NCBI GenBank assembly: GCA_031216445.1
Contig: CM062206.1
Span: forward strand, 7,572,001 to 7,636,000
Reading direction: 5' to 3'
Length of the DNA stretch: 64,000 nucleotides
Origin: Lateolabrax maculatus
Lineage: Eukaryota > Chordata > Actinopteri > Acropomatiformes > Lateolabracidae
Both the position numbers and the translations under genes were made by a program. Shown here piece after piece: positions 1 to 12,200 of the stretch. The notes beneath the pieces were generated by a model. It made no database searches and was not told where the DNA came from. It saw nothing but the letters and a program-made list of their open reading frames with translations. Numbering within the stretch: position 1 is the first letter of the stretch; every line of letters begins with the position of its first letter.

Positions 1-1978
1 GGTCCTCTCTGTATTCGTCAGGTTTGTTCCCTGTATTCTTACTGTGGACACATCATTACTAAATGATTAGCAGTAAAATATTCTCTCAGCATCCAGCTAG
101 GGTGGTGCCAGTTTCCCCCGATGTTACACAACACTTGTTTTACCATAGAAGTTCCTAAAATTACCTTCAGTGTAGAAATCCTATATTGCAGAATACATTT
201 TAAATGAACTTTCAGAAATTTCAGGAACTCTTCACACATAGAGTTTTACCCTCGTCACTGAACGCAGAACAGCATATGAAGCGAAAACCCAGTAAATAAG
301 ACTTAATCCAGCTGCCTGCATGATAAGGCGTGCACTGTCTGGTCTGATTTTTCTCACATCACAGTCTGCCCCCCTCACAACAGATACCAACCACAGGAGG
401 TGAGCAACAGAAAAATAATCTCAGAGACCTTTCAACCAAGTCAAAGTTTGTTTACTGACCAGCAGGCTCTATATATTTCACCAGGGAAAAGCAGAAATGT
501 ACAACCGCAGCATATCAGATTCATGCAATATTATTTTCAGTGGGAAGTGTAGATTACAAAACAAACACTAATAATGGTTGACTGCAGTGGTCAGAGGTAT
601 GAAGCAAGCAAGTTTAACTATTGTAGATAATGAGTTAAGTAGAGAGTAACATGGTGAGGGAATAACCTGCTAACAACCTGCTTGATGCAGGCGAGGCTGC
701 TACAGTTCACTTCCTATTGCTCCGGGCTGTGTCCCAGCACGAGGGGACCAAAAGTGAATCAGTCAGAAACTAGAATTGTCAATAAGCGTGATTTACACTG
801 ATGAAAAAAAACGGCGTGTAAATGTGCTTTGGCGAGCCTGACTGATTAACTTTTACAGTTCTCTCCTGCAGGTTGAATCATCTGTTATGTTTATGTCTGC
901 TGCTGTGCTGAAAATTTGTCAAAGTTTTTTTTTCCTCCTCTGTGTTGAAATGAATTCCATCAGTCTGGCTGCAAAGGCAATAAAAATAGTGTTTTCAGTC
1001 TACATACTCCCACAATCTGTGCTATAAGTCTGGAAGTCCATTCCCTCGAGTTAATATCAAAGCCATCAAAATGAAAGGCATTGCTTAGATCAGACACCAC
1101 CAAATTGCGCCCTGCTCCCACTCACCCCTATAAGAGATTCACTGTTTCAGCCCTTGCCAAAAAAGTATTGCTCAGGAGTTTCCTTGCAAAATGTTAAATT
1201 ACTATTTTTTTTAGTTTAGATTGATTTCAATAGGTAAGCGTTGATGTACTGTAGATGGTGACCTTTAACCTGTAATATCGACACAACAACATAGTAAATC
1301 TGATTCAATCATGACATCACCTTCCACGTCAATGTAATCTTGCAGATTAACCGTATATTCCAGTGTAGTTGTGTGATTCTTTTGAGTTTGAGATTATGAA
1401 CAGAACATTCCTATGAAATCAACAGTGACTGGGCAAATTCTATTATATTATATATTTACACTTTTGTTGTAAAAGGTTTTGATCATATATTTTATAAAGT
1501 AAATGTGTTTTAGTCAAATTTAGTTTAAATACCTACCTAGCTTTGATTCTTGTCTTTGTTTTGGACTTTCCTGGGAATTTTAGGCTACACAATTTCTTCT
1601 ATCTGTTTACTTTTAATGTTTTTGCTATATAAATGATGTCTATGCTAAGTGTTAATTGAATGTACAAATAAGTTAACATTTCGGAATTTTTTTTTTACAT
1701 TTTCTTTTATCTATTTGATTATTTTCATGCATTAATCTGATGAATATGAGAAAGTCTTGCATGTATGTGGCAGGGCTGCTGTGTAACTTGAGAGAGAAAA
1801 AGATGTGTTTACAAATTGAACTGGCTGTGTGAATGTCCTTGGAGATTTTACCTACAGTGCAGACAAACCTTCACACACAAAAACCTGAGCAGTACACAAC
1901 AGAACACAGCATGTTTAGTATTAAAAATGCTTTATAAATCAGTTCAGGTTTAGACACCACCAGATCAGAAAGTCTCAC
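1..1978 (-). other. htr4: htr4 intron after coding exon 3
   Basis: Non-coding, AT-rich. I see no exon here: the TM4 exon that should begin with Tyr-Tyr after the split DRY Arg is not recognisable, so it lies left of the window. No clear mobile element. Poly-T/A runs near 915-935 and 1684-1696 are unremarkable. Confidence 0.75.
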
Positions 1979-2179
1979 CTGTCCAGGGCGATGCAGCACA
2001 GGTGCAGTATGGACGCGGTGGTCAGCAGGACGTCCAGCGAGGTCCGGACCAGGCAGAAGGTCTCGCCGTAGATCCAGTGCTGGTGGACCAGCTCGATGGC
2101 ACCAAACGGCATCACCAGCACCGACACCAGCAAGTCGGCAAACGCCAGAGACACGATGAAGTAGTTGGTCTTGATTTTC
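1979..2179 (-). CDS. htr4: htr4 coding exon 3 (TM2-TM3, ends inside DRY)
   Basis: Internal exon of the serotonin 5-HT4 receptor, a plasma-membrane class A GPCR that couples to Gs and raises cAMP. On the minus strand a pyrimidine-rich acceptor (CCTTTAG, AG at 2181-2180) precedes KIKTNYFIVSLAFADLLVSV. The exon closes with LCCIALD plus the first two bases of Arg and a donor GTGAGA at 1978. Visible landmarks are the TM2 LAFAD motif (Asp 2.50), the GAIELV-HWIYGE first extracellular loop, the conserved Cys 3.25 in TFCLVRTSLD, the amine-binding Asp 3.32 in the same stretch, and the D-R of DRY. Length is 201 nt (1 + 66 codons + 2), so the phase matches coding exon 2. The protein closely follows mammalian 5-HT4 as I know it; the main difference is in the loop before WIYGE. 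TM4 onwards lies off the left edge. An in-frame Met upstream in the intron is not the start. Confidence 0.97.
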
Positions 2180-2696
2180 CTAAAGGAGGGACAGAATGGG
2201 AGGGGAAAGATTTCATCATTTTGGAGACAGAACAACGATGCAGGAGTTTAGATAAACAAGAATCCATAGTAATTCTTGTGTAATAAAATGTTTTGTGATC
2301 AATGAATCAATAATGAATGATCATTATATTATTTAAGATTCGTATTAAGATTATTAAATGGAATGCAAGTGAGTAAATGTTATATATACTGCTACTTTTT
2401 TGACAGTTTTAGACAAAACAAGATTTGCTAGAATTATATGGTTTGAATATACAAATGTTTTAGTTTTACATTTTTAATAACTGCATTTACATACAATTGA
2501 ATTTGAAAGAGAATGACTTAGATTGGAACAATTATACTGTAGAGCATCAACAACCCATAACAGCCGCATTATTGTTGAAAGAACTAAATAAAGTGTTTAT
2601 TTTTTGATTGGATCGAGAGATCCATGAAAAGCAATTATAGAAAAACAACAAAACAGCTCACGAGAGGTCATTTTAATCATGAAAACAAAAGAGCAG

Positions 2697-2701
<5 letters not shown>

Positions 2702-2747
<46 letters not shown>
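2702..2747. repeat. (TA)n microsatellite
   Basis: About 46 bases of uninterrupted TA in the intron between coding exons 2 and 3. A shorter TA run of 18 bases lies at 5052-5069. Confidence 0.97.
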
Positions 2748-2750
<3 letters not shown>

Positions 2751-5700
2751 CAGGATGTATTGTTAAGAAAAACCCAATTGGAGTTTCAATCAAAGCCTCC
2801 TACATGAAAACAAACGGGTTAATTTATGCAGCTAAGTTTTTGTCATTGAGGAAACTGAGTGATGAATATTAATTAAATCACATTTGTTGAAACTCTTGAA
2901 ACTTAACAGAGAATATATTATGTTTATTTACTTTTGTTCTAACACAGCTGATCGGGGTCACCATTGCATTACAAAAAAGAATCCTTAGATCTCTTGTTCA
3001 GTTGCTTAAGGAGACCAACAATCTAATGAAAGAACCACTGGACTAAAATACAGATAAAATTCACATTTTGAAAATATTCCTCCTCGTAATCCCAAAATCA
3101 TCTCTACATCAGTAGCATAAAACAGAACATTTTAGCCATTTTGGAAAAGTTTCGGATAACTTTGTCACACATCTATGTCACCCAGGGTTTACCTACTTAC
3201 TAATGCCTAGTAAAGCCTGTTGGTACACTTGTGGGCAAAAGATGTGGAACCTGGACATGTGAACATTTTTTTATAATTCATATTTTAGATTCACTGTTAA
3301 ACAAAAACGATTTAACATTGAATGGTACATGTGGTACACGTTTTCTTTACCAATTATTCTGTGATGTTTCCATTAGAAGTTATTAAGATTAAATAAAGGT
3401 ATGTAAAAACAGGCAGAAACAGTCCCAAAACAACTACTGCAGGAACTACTTCAAGATGTTAAAGTTCACTTAGCAATAATAGGGAAACAAGGCAGGCAAG
3501 GACAAATTCATGTTCTACGTTTCTCTTCCATGACCAGCAAAGACAAAAAAAAGAACTTTAATTAGAAATCACATACAGGTTCCATTACTCACAAAACAAT
3601 AGATTTCAGGAGAACAGGACAACAACAAGAAAAAAACAAAACATCCATCTTCCCATTCACTTGAGTGGAGGAAGAGATGCTGAGTTGGGAAACTGAAAAA
3701 CTTGAGAAAAGTCACCAAATGCTCAACTTTTCTCAAAACACACACAGACTTGAAATGAGGTGAAACCCCAGAGAGAGAGAAAGAGATTAAAGAAGATTCA
3801 TTCTGCGAGTGAATAAAACTTAAAGGGATATAAAAGAGACCCAAGGACTGAATCCACCTTGATTGGTGTATTTAACAGCCTGCAGAGTCTTTATCCTTTT
3901 TTCTGTGATAAAAGGTGATTTTCTTTATCTAAGCAATACAACTGTCACAGGTGAGGGTCGTTCGGTTCCCTTAAAGTATTGCTGTGATAAAAATAGACAA
4001 ACATTACAATAAAATGGACCCCAAGGTATATTTTACTTTTATCTACTACTACATTGTTATTTGCAACTGGGCTCTGGTTTATAAGCAATGCAGGGTGGGA
4101 TGGTGGTCAGAGCGGTGGTCCTGTAAATATAAATGTTTTTATTTCGGTCATGTTACAGTGAATGAAGACATACTTTTCTTCTGAAAAATCCAGATTTTCT
4201 CCGAATAAGACATCGTGAGCATGTTTTCTTTTTTCTTTTGTCTTGTCTTTGTATTATTCATGATTTTATTCATTAATTATTTTTTCACTTGTTTCATGAA
4301 TTATCCATTTTGTTTTAAAGAAAATGTTAAATTTTGTGAAAATGCTATATATCTGTGTGTCAATGAACCGCTCATTTATAAACTGGTTATTTCGTGTGGA
4401 GTACATCATTTGTATTCAGTGTATGTGAACAGATAATGCAGAGCGGTTCAGTGTGGGAGAGAGTGAAGTGAAATACAAAGTCGCAGCTACTGTGTGAATA
4501 AGTATTATGTAGTGGACTATCAGTGCAAGTCAATGAAGGCAGTGAGTAACTATGACCCAAACATTACGATTATTATCATATATTATTATACTAACAGGAA
4601 ATGATGCAAGGTACCAATCAAACTGACAGATTGACAGATTGACGGACTGATGGATCCATCACTTGCTGGTAAGAACAAAACGCCCCCACCCTCCCAAACA
4701 GAAAACATGGTGATTTAATAATTAGGAGAAATTAAATAGCAAGTCAGTCTGATTATCGGGAATTTAGAAATCTATCCTTCCACTTTCAAATTTGGAAACT
4801 TGCAGATGTAAAAATCCTTTTTCAGTGAATTATTTTTTGAGGATATCAAAAACTTCTCTGTCCACAATTCGACATGTTTATTCAGCCGCTAGTGTCCTTT
4901 ATTTCTGTTATGCATTGCATAGTTTAACATCAATACTAACCTTCAAAAAACAAGCAATTTTACTATGCACGCTGACATTTTAAGATGTACCTCATGTTGC
5001 TGTTTTTCCAGTCTGAGGTTACTAATATCTCAAAACAAGGTTAGATCTGATTTATATATATATATATACTATATGCAGCTGGGACACACAGGCTATCTGT
5101 CACCCACACACGTGGAAAAATCCTCTTTCCCCTACCCTCCGTGTCTCCATGTCTCTGTCTCTCTCTCACACACACACAGAGGGGTTTCTCCTGTGCAGCT
5201 CTGTGCTTGACAAAGGCCAGCACTGCCGACACGAAATGACAGGATACCACTCTGTCAGCCAGCTGTTAAGTCAGGGGCTTAACAAAGGGGCTGTATTTGT
5301 AGCCATTCTGATAAATAAAACAAGTAATTCATTTTTATCAGATTAATTGATTATTCTGATAAAATTTACATTTACTTGTGACCTGTAGCCTTGTATGACG
5401 GGTCAAATGGAGGTTGAAAGCTTACGTATAAAATCCTGTCAACTTGATAGACAACTATGGGCACTATGGACCGTTCAGTCAGTCAAGCTGTCAAATTAGA
5501 AAGAAAATCCTGACAGGTAGGGCAATCAAATGGAGAACCATGACGTTTGGCTTATCAGCTTGGTAAACCTTTGCATTCGCAGATATACCACATCAGCCAA
5601 CCAGCTAACCAGTGAAAGAGTCGGTCGGTCAGCTGCATGTTCTCCACGCTCTCTGCAGCGTGGATGGTCTGCGGTCTATAAATAGCGTCAGTAAGAGGGG

Positions 5701-5986
5701 ATGGCTGTGAGGGTTTTCCATGTGCCTGTCACTAACCCAAACAGCCCCTTAAAACAGGCTGTTAGTGCTGGAAACAACCAGCTGTCTGCTCCGCCCGCTG
5801 CATGTGGGGCAAACGTAACTCACGTCGGACATGCTCACACATACACACATCTGAAACACACAAGCACATGTGAATATATGTATATAAGAAGCCCAAGCAC
5901 TTATAAATGCTGTATATACTGTAGAAATATGGCCTCAGGTTTACATACACACATGCTGTATACTGTGCGCTTAAACACAGATGCAA

Positions 5987-5987
<1 letters not shown>

Positions 5988-6038
<51 letters not shown>
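5988..6038. repeat. (AC)n microsatellite
   Basis: 51 bases of perfect CA dinucleotide, the longest perfect CA run in the window. The open frames crossing it on both strands are artefacts of the repeat. Confidence 0.98.
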
Positions 6039-6039
<1 letters not shown>

Positions 6040-6956
6040 CAGTGTTGGCTGTAATTCAGAACAGTTTAGAAACCATTTACATGCCCAGAGGGGCGGGGGC
6101 GTCATGTTTAGTTCGGATGACATATTGTGTTTAGCTTAAAGTGCTAGGAATAAATAAACTTCATCATTAAAAGGGAATGTGTTACTGTGACGTTGGTGTA
6201 ATTTACAGATGCACATGATCTCTACTGTATAATATGTGAGTAGGGGAGGCGATATGGAGGCATTTCATAAGAAAATACAGCAAAGAGGTGAAGAGGGATG
6301 AAGACACCAGAGCTGTCTTGTGCACAGTATTTCAACTTCACCAGCTGGTGAATCAAATAACTCTGGGAAAGTAACAACAAAACAATCCCACAGCCAATAA
6401 AAGGCATTAAGACAGTATGTTAAGTTTTGTAAAATGAGGCAGTAAACAGGTTACAGCATTTAATGGAAACGTTAATGCAAAGTTTTCTTGATTTCTTTAA
6501 AGCCATTATGGTAATATATCTATTTATGTAAAATTGCATTTATGAAATTACTCATTTTTTGTTTGTTTTGCAAAATAAGATAATCCCAGTGTCAGTATCA
6601 TAAGGTTAAATCAAAAGGGGGTATCTACCACAGTGCTTTTTTTTTTAACTACTGGGGGACAATTTTAAAGCACATATGCATTTGAGATACCAAAATGACA
6701 AAATACAAAGATCTCTAACTAACTAGTTATAATAATGAAGCCCAATTGCTTCTGGATCTGCCCAATGTCCAGTATAAACAGCATGCAGACTGCGTGGCAG
6801 CATGTGTCTGTGTGTGTGTGGGTTTCTTGTCCACACACTTGACGTGATACATTGAGAGAAACAAGAGGTGGTTGGTAACAGTGGTTGTGTTTGCGTGGTG
6901 GTTATTGATGAGTGGTTTAGCACCTTCTGAATCACCCTCTGCTGGTGTCAACTCAC

Positions 6957-6984
6957 TGTGTGTGTGTGTGTGTGTGTGTGTGTG
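6957..6984. repeat. (TG)n microsatellite
   Basis: 28 bases of TG at the left side of the GGTTAGGG-rich repeat. Confidence 0.96.
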
Positions 6985-6989
6985 AGAGT

Positions 6990-7290
6990 GTGTACTCTAT
7001 CTTTGCGAGAACCAATTTGAGATTTGGACCATTTGGATTGGGAGTGAGGGCATTTTTGGAAAGTGAGGACATTCTGGCTGGTCGTCACTTTCAGAAACAC
7101 CTTCAAAGGGCTGTTTGAGGGTTAAGACTTGGTTTCAAGGTTCAGGTGAGAATTGAGTTTAGGTTCAGGTCAGGGTAAGGGTTGGGGTCAGGCATTTAGT
7201 TTTGAGGGTTAAGGTTAGGGTAAGGGGCTAGGGAATGCATTATGTCAATGAATGTCCTCACAAGTATAGAAATACAAACGTGTGTGTGTG
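6990..7290 (+). repeat. GGTTAGGG-rich teleost repeat between TG microsatellites
   Basis: Contains GTGAGGACATTCTGGCTGGT, GGGTTAAGACTTGGTTT, degenerate GGTTAGGGTAAGGGGCTAGG and ATGTCAATGAATGTCCTCAC, with TG runs on both sides (6957-6984 and 7281-7292). This combination is a recognised abundant repeat type in teleost genomes. The telomere-like words are part of it and not a telomere. Confidence 0.7.
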
Positions 7291-7580
7291 TGTCTGTATG
7301 TGAAATGCCTTTAAGTTTGTATGGCAGCGTTCGTATCTTGCAGGCTGCACAGACTTAATTTCCTGTCCAGTTTCCCCACCTGTTTATAAGACTTCTTACT
7401 ATGTAATAACATTTTTAATCTCGTTACACTGAATGTGAAACAAAGTTATTCTTGACGTTTGCATGAATTTGACTGCTGAACTGTTTATTACTTGCTGTCC
7501 GACAAGCTGACTGACGCTTTGAAATTACAGGCTGTTTGCAGGCTGTTTTGCCAACACTGAACAGTTGTGTTGGCTTTTAA

Positions 7581-8020
7581 CATAGGCTGTATAAAAGAAG
7601 TGCACGTAGCCACCGTGAAGTCACCCATTGGTTTGGGACAGACATTTTGAAGTCACATGTTCGCCATTTTGGCCATCGCCATCTTGGTTTTTTGGAGCCA
7701 AAAGTGACGTTATTTGGACGAGAGGGTAACGCTGCCTCTCTCCAGATTGGTGGTTTGCTGTGGTAGTGACTTGTCAATTACAATGTAGCCCCACCCTAAA
7801 GCATATGCTGCTTTATCGTCTATTTCCCACTAAATGTGACCACAATTTACGAAATGAACATCATGTTGTACTGAAGAACAGTGAGTCAAGTGAGAAGTAC
7901 AGTCATTTTCTCATAGACTTATTTTTGCAGCCAGTAGAGTCGCCCCCTGCTGGCCGTTAGAGAGAATGCAGGTTTAAGGCACTTCCGCATTGGCTTCACT
8001 TTTCTGACCCGGAGGTTCCC
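7581..8020 (+). repeat. Dispersed fish repeat, copy 1 (family A)
   Basis: The segment from GGCTGTATAAAAGAAGTGCA through GACCCGGAGG shares a long stretch with 39503-39793. Shared landmarks are CACCCTAAAGCATA, CTGCTTTATC, CATCATGTTGTACTGAAGAA, TTATTTTTGCAGCC, CCCCTGCTGGCC, GAATGCAGGTTT and GGCACTTCCGCATTGG, in the same order and orientation. The left part (CGTAGCCACCGTGAAGTCACC, GCCATTTTGGCCATC) resembles a repeat widespread in teleosts. No coding capacity, so probably a non-autonomous element. Class undetermined. Confidence 0.75.
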
Positions 8021-8476
8021 TCTTAGTTTTTAATGATGTGCTCAGAGTTGTTTGATGTTTTTTTGTTTTTGGGCCACTCCCACTGAGGAGGATTTTGTCT
8101 GTGTGTGTTTTTGGATCTCAGTTTGTGTGTATGTAGGCCGACCATGTTTTTGTCTGTCTTTTTAATATTTGCACATACTGTTTGTGTTAACGTGTACTGG
8201 GAATTAAAGACAGTTGATTTCTGTGTGTGTGTGTGTATATGTAGGTGTGCGTGTCTTTCCCAGTGGACAAAAAGACAATTATGAATATGATGAGCCATCG
8301 GTCTTTCCTAAGGGAGGTGAGACATCACAGCAGTGATACACTGCATGTATGCAATTTTACACAGTCCTGAAACTTCACTTCAATTACTTTCATTCCCACA
8401 TATACACACAGACTCACAACTGACACACACCTACCTACACTAACTTTTCTTCTTACATGCACTCATCCGCCGCCCA

Positions 8477-8494
8477 ACACACACACACACACAC
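8477..8494. repeat. (AC)n microsatellite
   Basis: About 18 bases of AC, followed after 50 bases by the purine-rich tract at 8545-8672. A mixed CACGCA/CACACA run lies at 9031-9060. Confidence 0.9.
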
Positions 8495-8544
8495 GTGTCA
8501 ACATCCTTGGGGCAGAGGTCACCCTGAGCTCTCGGGTGTCACAA

Positions 8545-8672
8545 GATAGAAAGAGACAGAGCGAGAGTCCAACTATCTGAGAGACAGTAAGCGATATAGA
8601 AAGAGAGAGATGACACAAGGGAAGAAGAGAAAGTAAAGGTGGAGAGGAGAGAGGGAGAAAAAGAAGGATGAA
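8545..8672 (+). repeat. Purine-rich (GA) tract
   Basis: Strong A/G bias with GAAAGAGAGAGATGAC, GGAGAGGAGAGAGGGAG and similar words over about 130 bases, interrupted by a few pyrimidines. Comparable tracts occur at 23340-23540 and 50475-50640, and a pyrimidine-rich counterpart at 63520-63658. Confidence 0.7.
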
Positions 8673-9183
8673 TCATTGTGGCGACAGTGGCTCCCACATG
8701 ACCAGCCGTCCTCAGGATGACCTGCCCGCATTGCAGGCATTGTTGGTGTTTCTCATCCAGCTTTCACGGTGCAGAGAAAAAAATCACCCTTGTTTTGTAC
8801 AGTATATTCATGTATTGTGAATTTCATTACATTTTCATAGTATATTCTGCTGTGGTTATGTGTTCAGTGTTTTAAGGGGAAAGGGCAAACTACTTTCAAA
8901 ATTCCAGTTTTTGAAGCAGTTAATGCATTACTTAACTGTGTTCCTCTCTCTACTTGTCTTGCACTCTCTTTTCTCTTTTGCAAACATCCTTTCTAACTTT
9001 GTCTCACTTAAACACACAGAAGGTCACCTACGCACGCACACGCACGCACACACACACACTCATTCTCTTAATGTCACTTACACACAGACACTGAATGAGT
9101 TATTGGTAGTTTTGGTGTATGTATGTACAGAATATACAGTATGTATATATGTAAGACAAAGGAAAAAAAAAGCTCTGACCCAC

Positions 9184-9297
9184 CTGAGTTGTCTGTCCTT
9201 GCAGACAGCCACCATGACCAGCAGGTTTCCCAGGATGCTCATCAGCATGACCAGAGACAGGAAGCAGATCAGAGCCATCCGCTTTGGCATGCTGTCG
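9184..9297 (-). CDS. htr4: htr4 coding exon 2 (TM1)
   Basis: Encodes TM1 and the first intracellular loop: MPKRMALICFLSLVMLMSIL then GNLLVMVAVCKDRQL plus two bases of Arg. The class A TM1 Gly-Asn pair (Asn 1.50) is present. The exon ends CTCAG followed by donor GTGGGT at 9183, and the split Arg codon is completed by the G that opens coding exon 3. This gives QLR-KIKTNYF, a junction typical of 5-HT4. The acceptor is TTTCCATAG with AG at 9299-9298 after a T-rich tract. A second AG six bases downstream (9293-9292) could give a start at 9291. Both keep the frame and differ only by Asp-Ser. With the outer acceptor the exon is 114 nt (1 + 37 codons + 2). The internal Met is not an initiator, because coding exon 1 supplies the N-terminus. 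Confidence 0.96.
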
Positions 9298-12200
9298 CTA
9301 TGGAAATAGTCAAAAAAAACAACACATCAGTTTCTATCTGCAGGGCGAAACTACAGTCTCTTTTACAAATAAGAAAGGAAGAGAAAAAAACTTAGTTTAG
9401 CTGCACTGAGACAAGATATTTATGTAAAAATCAATCTTTCTTTTCTCAGCCTACATCATGAAGTAGAGCTGCATCAGTGTAAAGTGATCCTTTCCAACTA
9501 AATGCTTGACTCAACTTTTCCAAATTAAGTTTAGGTATTGGTGCAGTCATTGGCAGAAAAATATTTAATGAGACTAAGCACTCCAAAGAAAGCCAGATTC
9601 CAGGATGCAAGGATACAAGGTTCATTTATTTTAATTTCACCACACAGGGTTGTAGAACGAGGTGCAGCTGTAGTCCCATTTTGCTACTTCAGAAAAATAA
9701 TTAGTTATGGTGGAGTATGGAGGATGAGTTAAGGAGCCTGAAGAAAGAAGCTGCTCTGTAGTCTGCTGGCGTGACAGCAGATACTGTATCTCTTGCCAGA
9801 CGGCAGTAGTGTGAACATCAACTTGGAAATCTAACATAACACTTAACTATTAACCTATAATGGTGAATCTACTGTATAGTATGTAGACATGGTAGAAGTC
9901 ATTTGTTTGATGTCCAAAGTCCCTTCCACAAATCCCTGTTTGGTTGACTGATGTCAATGCATATTGGTTCGGACATTCGGTTAGATTTTCAGTTAAAACA
10001 GAAGCAGCAGTGTTATTAAATGTATAATTCTAGCTCTACCCTTTTATGTCTTGAATTCTAAATTGAAAACTCAATAGGTTTTTCCACTCTGCTTTAGGTA
10101 CATGTCAGTACTCTAACTTTCTTGCTGCCATTACTGCTGCAGCTGTTCATATAGCATTTCATAAGACGCACATCCACCCCAGCGTCCATCTATAGGTTTT
10201 ATATGTTACCCTAGAGTGGAAGTTAGTATCGTCACCCCCCATTCCCTGCTGTGCCGACATACTCTACATTTACATAATAATCCACAAATTAAAAGAAAAT
10301 AATCCACAATATTTACAGAAAATAAAATTTACTTTTGATATCTCCAAATGTACCATAATTAAACCCAAAAGTACATTTTGTGGCCAGCGAACTATTGCTG
10401 ATCTTCTAAATTATAAGGTCCTTAAATTGCTATAATTTCATCAGTGTTGCAAACGCCAAAAGGCTCTCTCTGACACTGAACACTGAATTTAATTTTGATA
10501 GTAACTGACTTTCTTTGGCATTTTGACAAACTTATATCCAGAGTGATTTACTTTAAAAAGTGGATAATTTTTCAAAGACTCTTTGATAGAACACCTCCTT
10601 GTCCAGTGTGCAGAAAAATGCAAAAAAGGTATTTTCTTCTTCTGATTAAGGCTGAACAAAGTTAAGAAGGCCAGGTGCAGTGTGCTTATTCACTATCCAC
10701 CATGGGGAATGTGAAATATATTTTATGGCATAAAACTACAGACGTTGCATTTTTGCTCCTATACATATAACCTTGGCATGAATCAAAGCCCTCGGAGTAA
10801 GTTCTGTGGTTTAAGAGCCCTCTGAAAATGACTTGTTTAATCTCAGATTTGTTTGACATTGGTAATGCATTACAGTTATCCTCCTGAGGTTTGTGGTTTT
10901 TTGCAGTTGAAGGCTTAACGGGGTACAGCACCACTGACTTTACACAGCAGGAGTGAGAATATCTTTCAATCTTTTCTCATGTGTTTGTCCTGCAGGTCTA
11001 CAGAAAAGCACAAGTTTGGGGGCAATTTATGTGTGGCTTTTCTGTTGCGTCCACGTTATCTGTAATATGCTAATACACACTTTTACTGTATGTTTCACTG
11101 CTGGAGTCAGGAGCTGCACGCCATCCCAATCTGCCAAATTATTTTACTCTCACCATCTGAGGTTCAAAGGCGAAGTGATAGTGTGCAAATGAAGCCTCTT
11201 CTTTGATCAGTGCTGCCAACACACTAATCAGATCAAATGGGAACGCTGACAGCTTCTCAACAGAAGCATCATTACCCAAAAAAAAAAAGTTAAAAAAGCC
11301 TCAGTAACACCACACTAATTTTCTTTCATCTTGAATTTGTCAGTTCACAGTCTGACCTTTCCCTTAAATGAGACACTGATATGGACGTTATTGTAGTAAC
11401 AACTACCTTTTAATACAGCCGTGGGTATGACAGGCAGCATACAAATTTCCTCTCTCAAGCAGGAGCCTTGCTTCATTTTGGATGGGACAATGCATGCAGG
11501 AGCAAGAGCAGGTTTCTCTAAGCTTTCAAAACACACACTTACTGACCATTAGTTGCCTGTCAACTTACTAAAGCTGCTGGCATCTGCTTTCCTGATTCTT
11601 TAGGAGCAATAAGCTCAGTAATCAGCTGTCCAGTGTAAAAGTAGCACTTTGATACACTGTCTAAGGCGAGAAAAGGGTTTTTCTTTCAAACTACCCACTT
11701 TAATTTCCCTGCACATTCACAGACTTGACCCTACAAACTCCCAGCCATAACCCTACTCATCTAACCTTACAGTTAGTATTGTATTTTATTGTTGATTAAG
11801 GTTAAACTGAGCTAAATTTGGTTGGAAAGTCAAGATCAGATGTAACCTAGTTACATAAAAACTATTGTTTCAATATCTCTATGTGAAGATCATCTTAACC
11901 ACATTCTGAAATACCAGCCCATCCCCATACAGAAAATTACAATAGTTGTCGATTTTTTAAGGTGGTTTAAACAACGAATATGTGTGGGACATCTTGCGGT
12001 CGTGTTAATAAGTTCATGTACAGTCAGGTGACATATAAAGAGCCACAAAGTCCATGTAAGGAAGAGGTCGGGGTGGGTGGATGGGTCACAAACACAACCC
12101 TTCGACCCAGGAGACTGCTGTTTTGGTCCTGTGTGAAACCAAAAGTCAACGTTGTCTTATTTTAAGTTACATTTTAACTTAAGTTAAGAATGTGATATAG

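Larger units (their letters stand above)
2180..9183 (-). other. htr4: htr4 intron between coding exons 2 and 3 (7.0 kb)
   Basis: Bounded by donor GTGGGT at 9183 and acceptor CCTTTAG at 2180. It holds the TA, CA and TG microsatellites and two dispersed repeats listed separately, plus a purine-rich tract at 8545-8672. All its open frames are short and low-complexity or random-looking; no further exon is recognised. Confidence 0.9.

Noticed and set aside
1..1978. Search for the htr4 TM4 exon
   Set aside because: No frame begins with the expected Tyr-Tyr-Ala-Ile after a splice acceptor, so the exon is placed outside the window.
5762..6054. Overlapping long ORFs on both strands
   Set aside because: Both arise from the perfect CA/TG microsatellite and encode only His-Thr or Cys-Val runs there.
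7195..7235. Telomere-like GGTTAGGGTAAGGG sequence
   Set aside because: It is degenerate and belongs to a known fish interspersed repeat, not a telomeric array.
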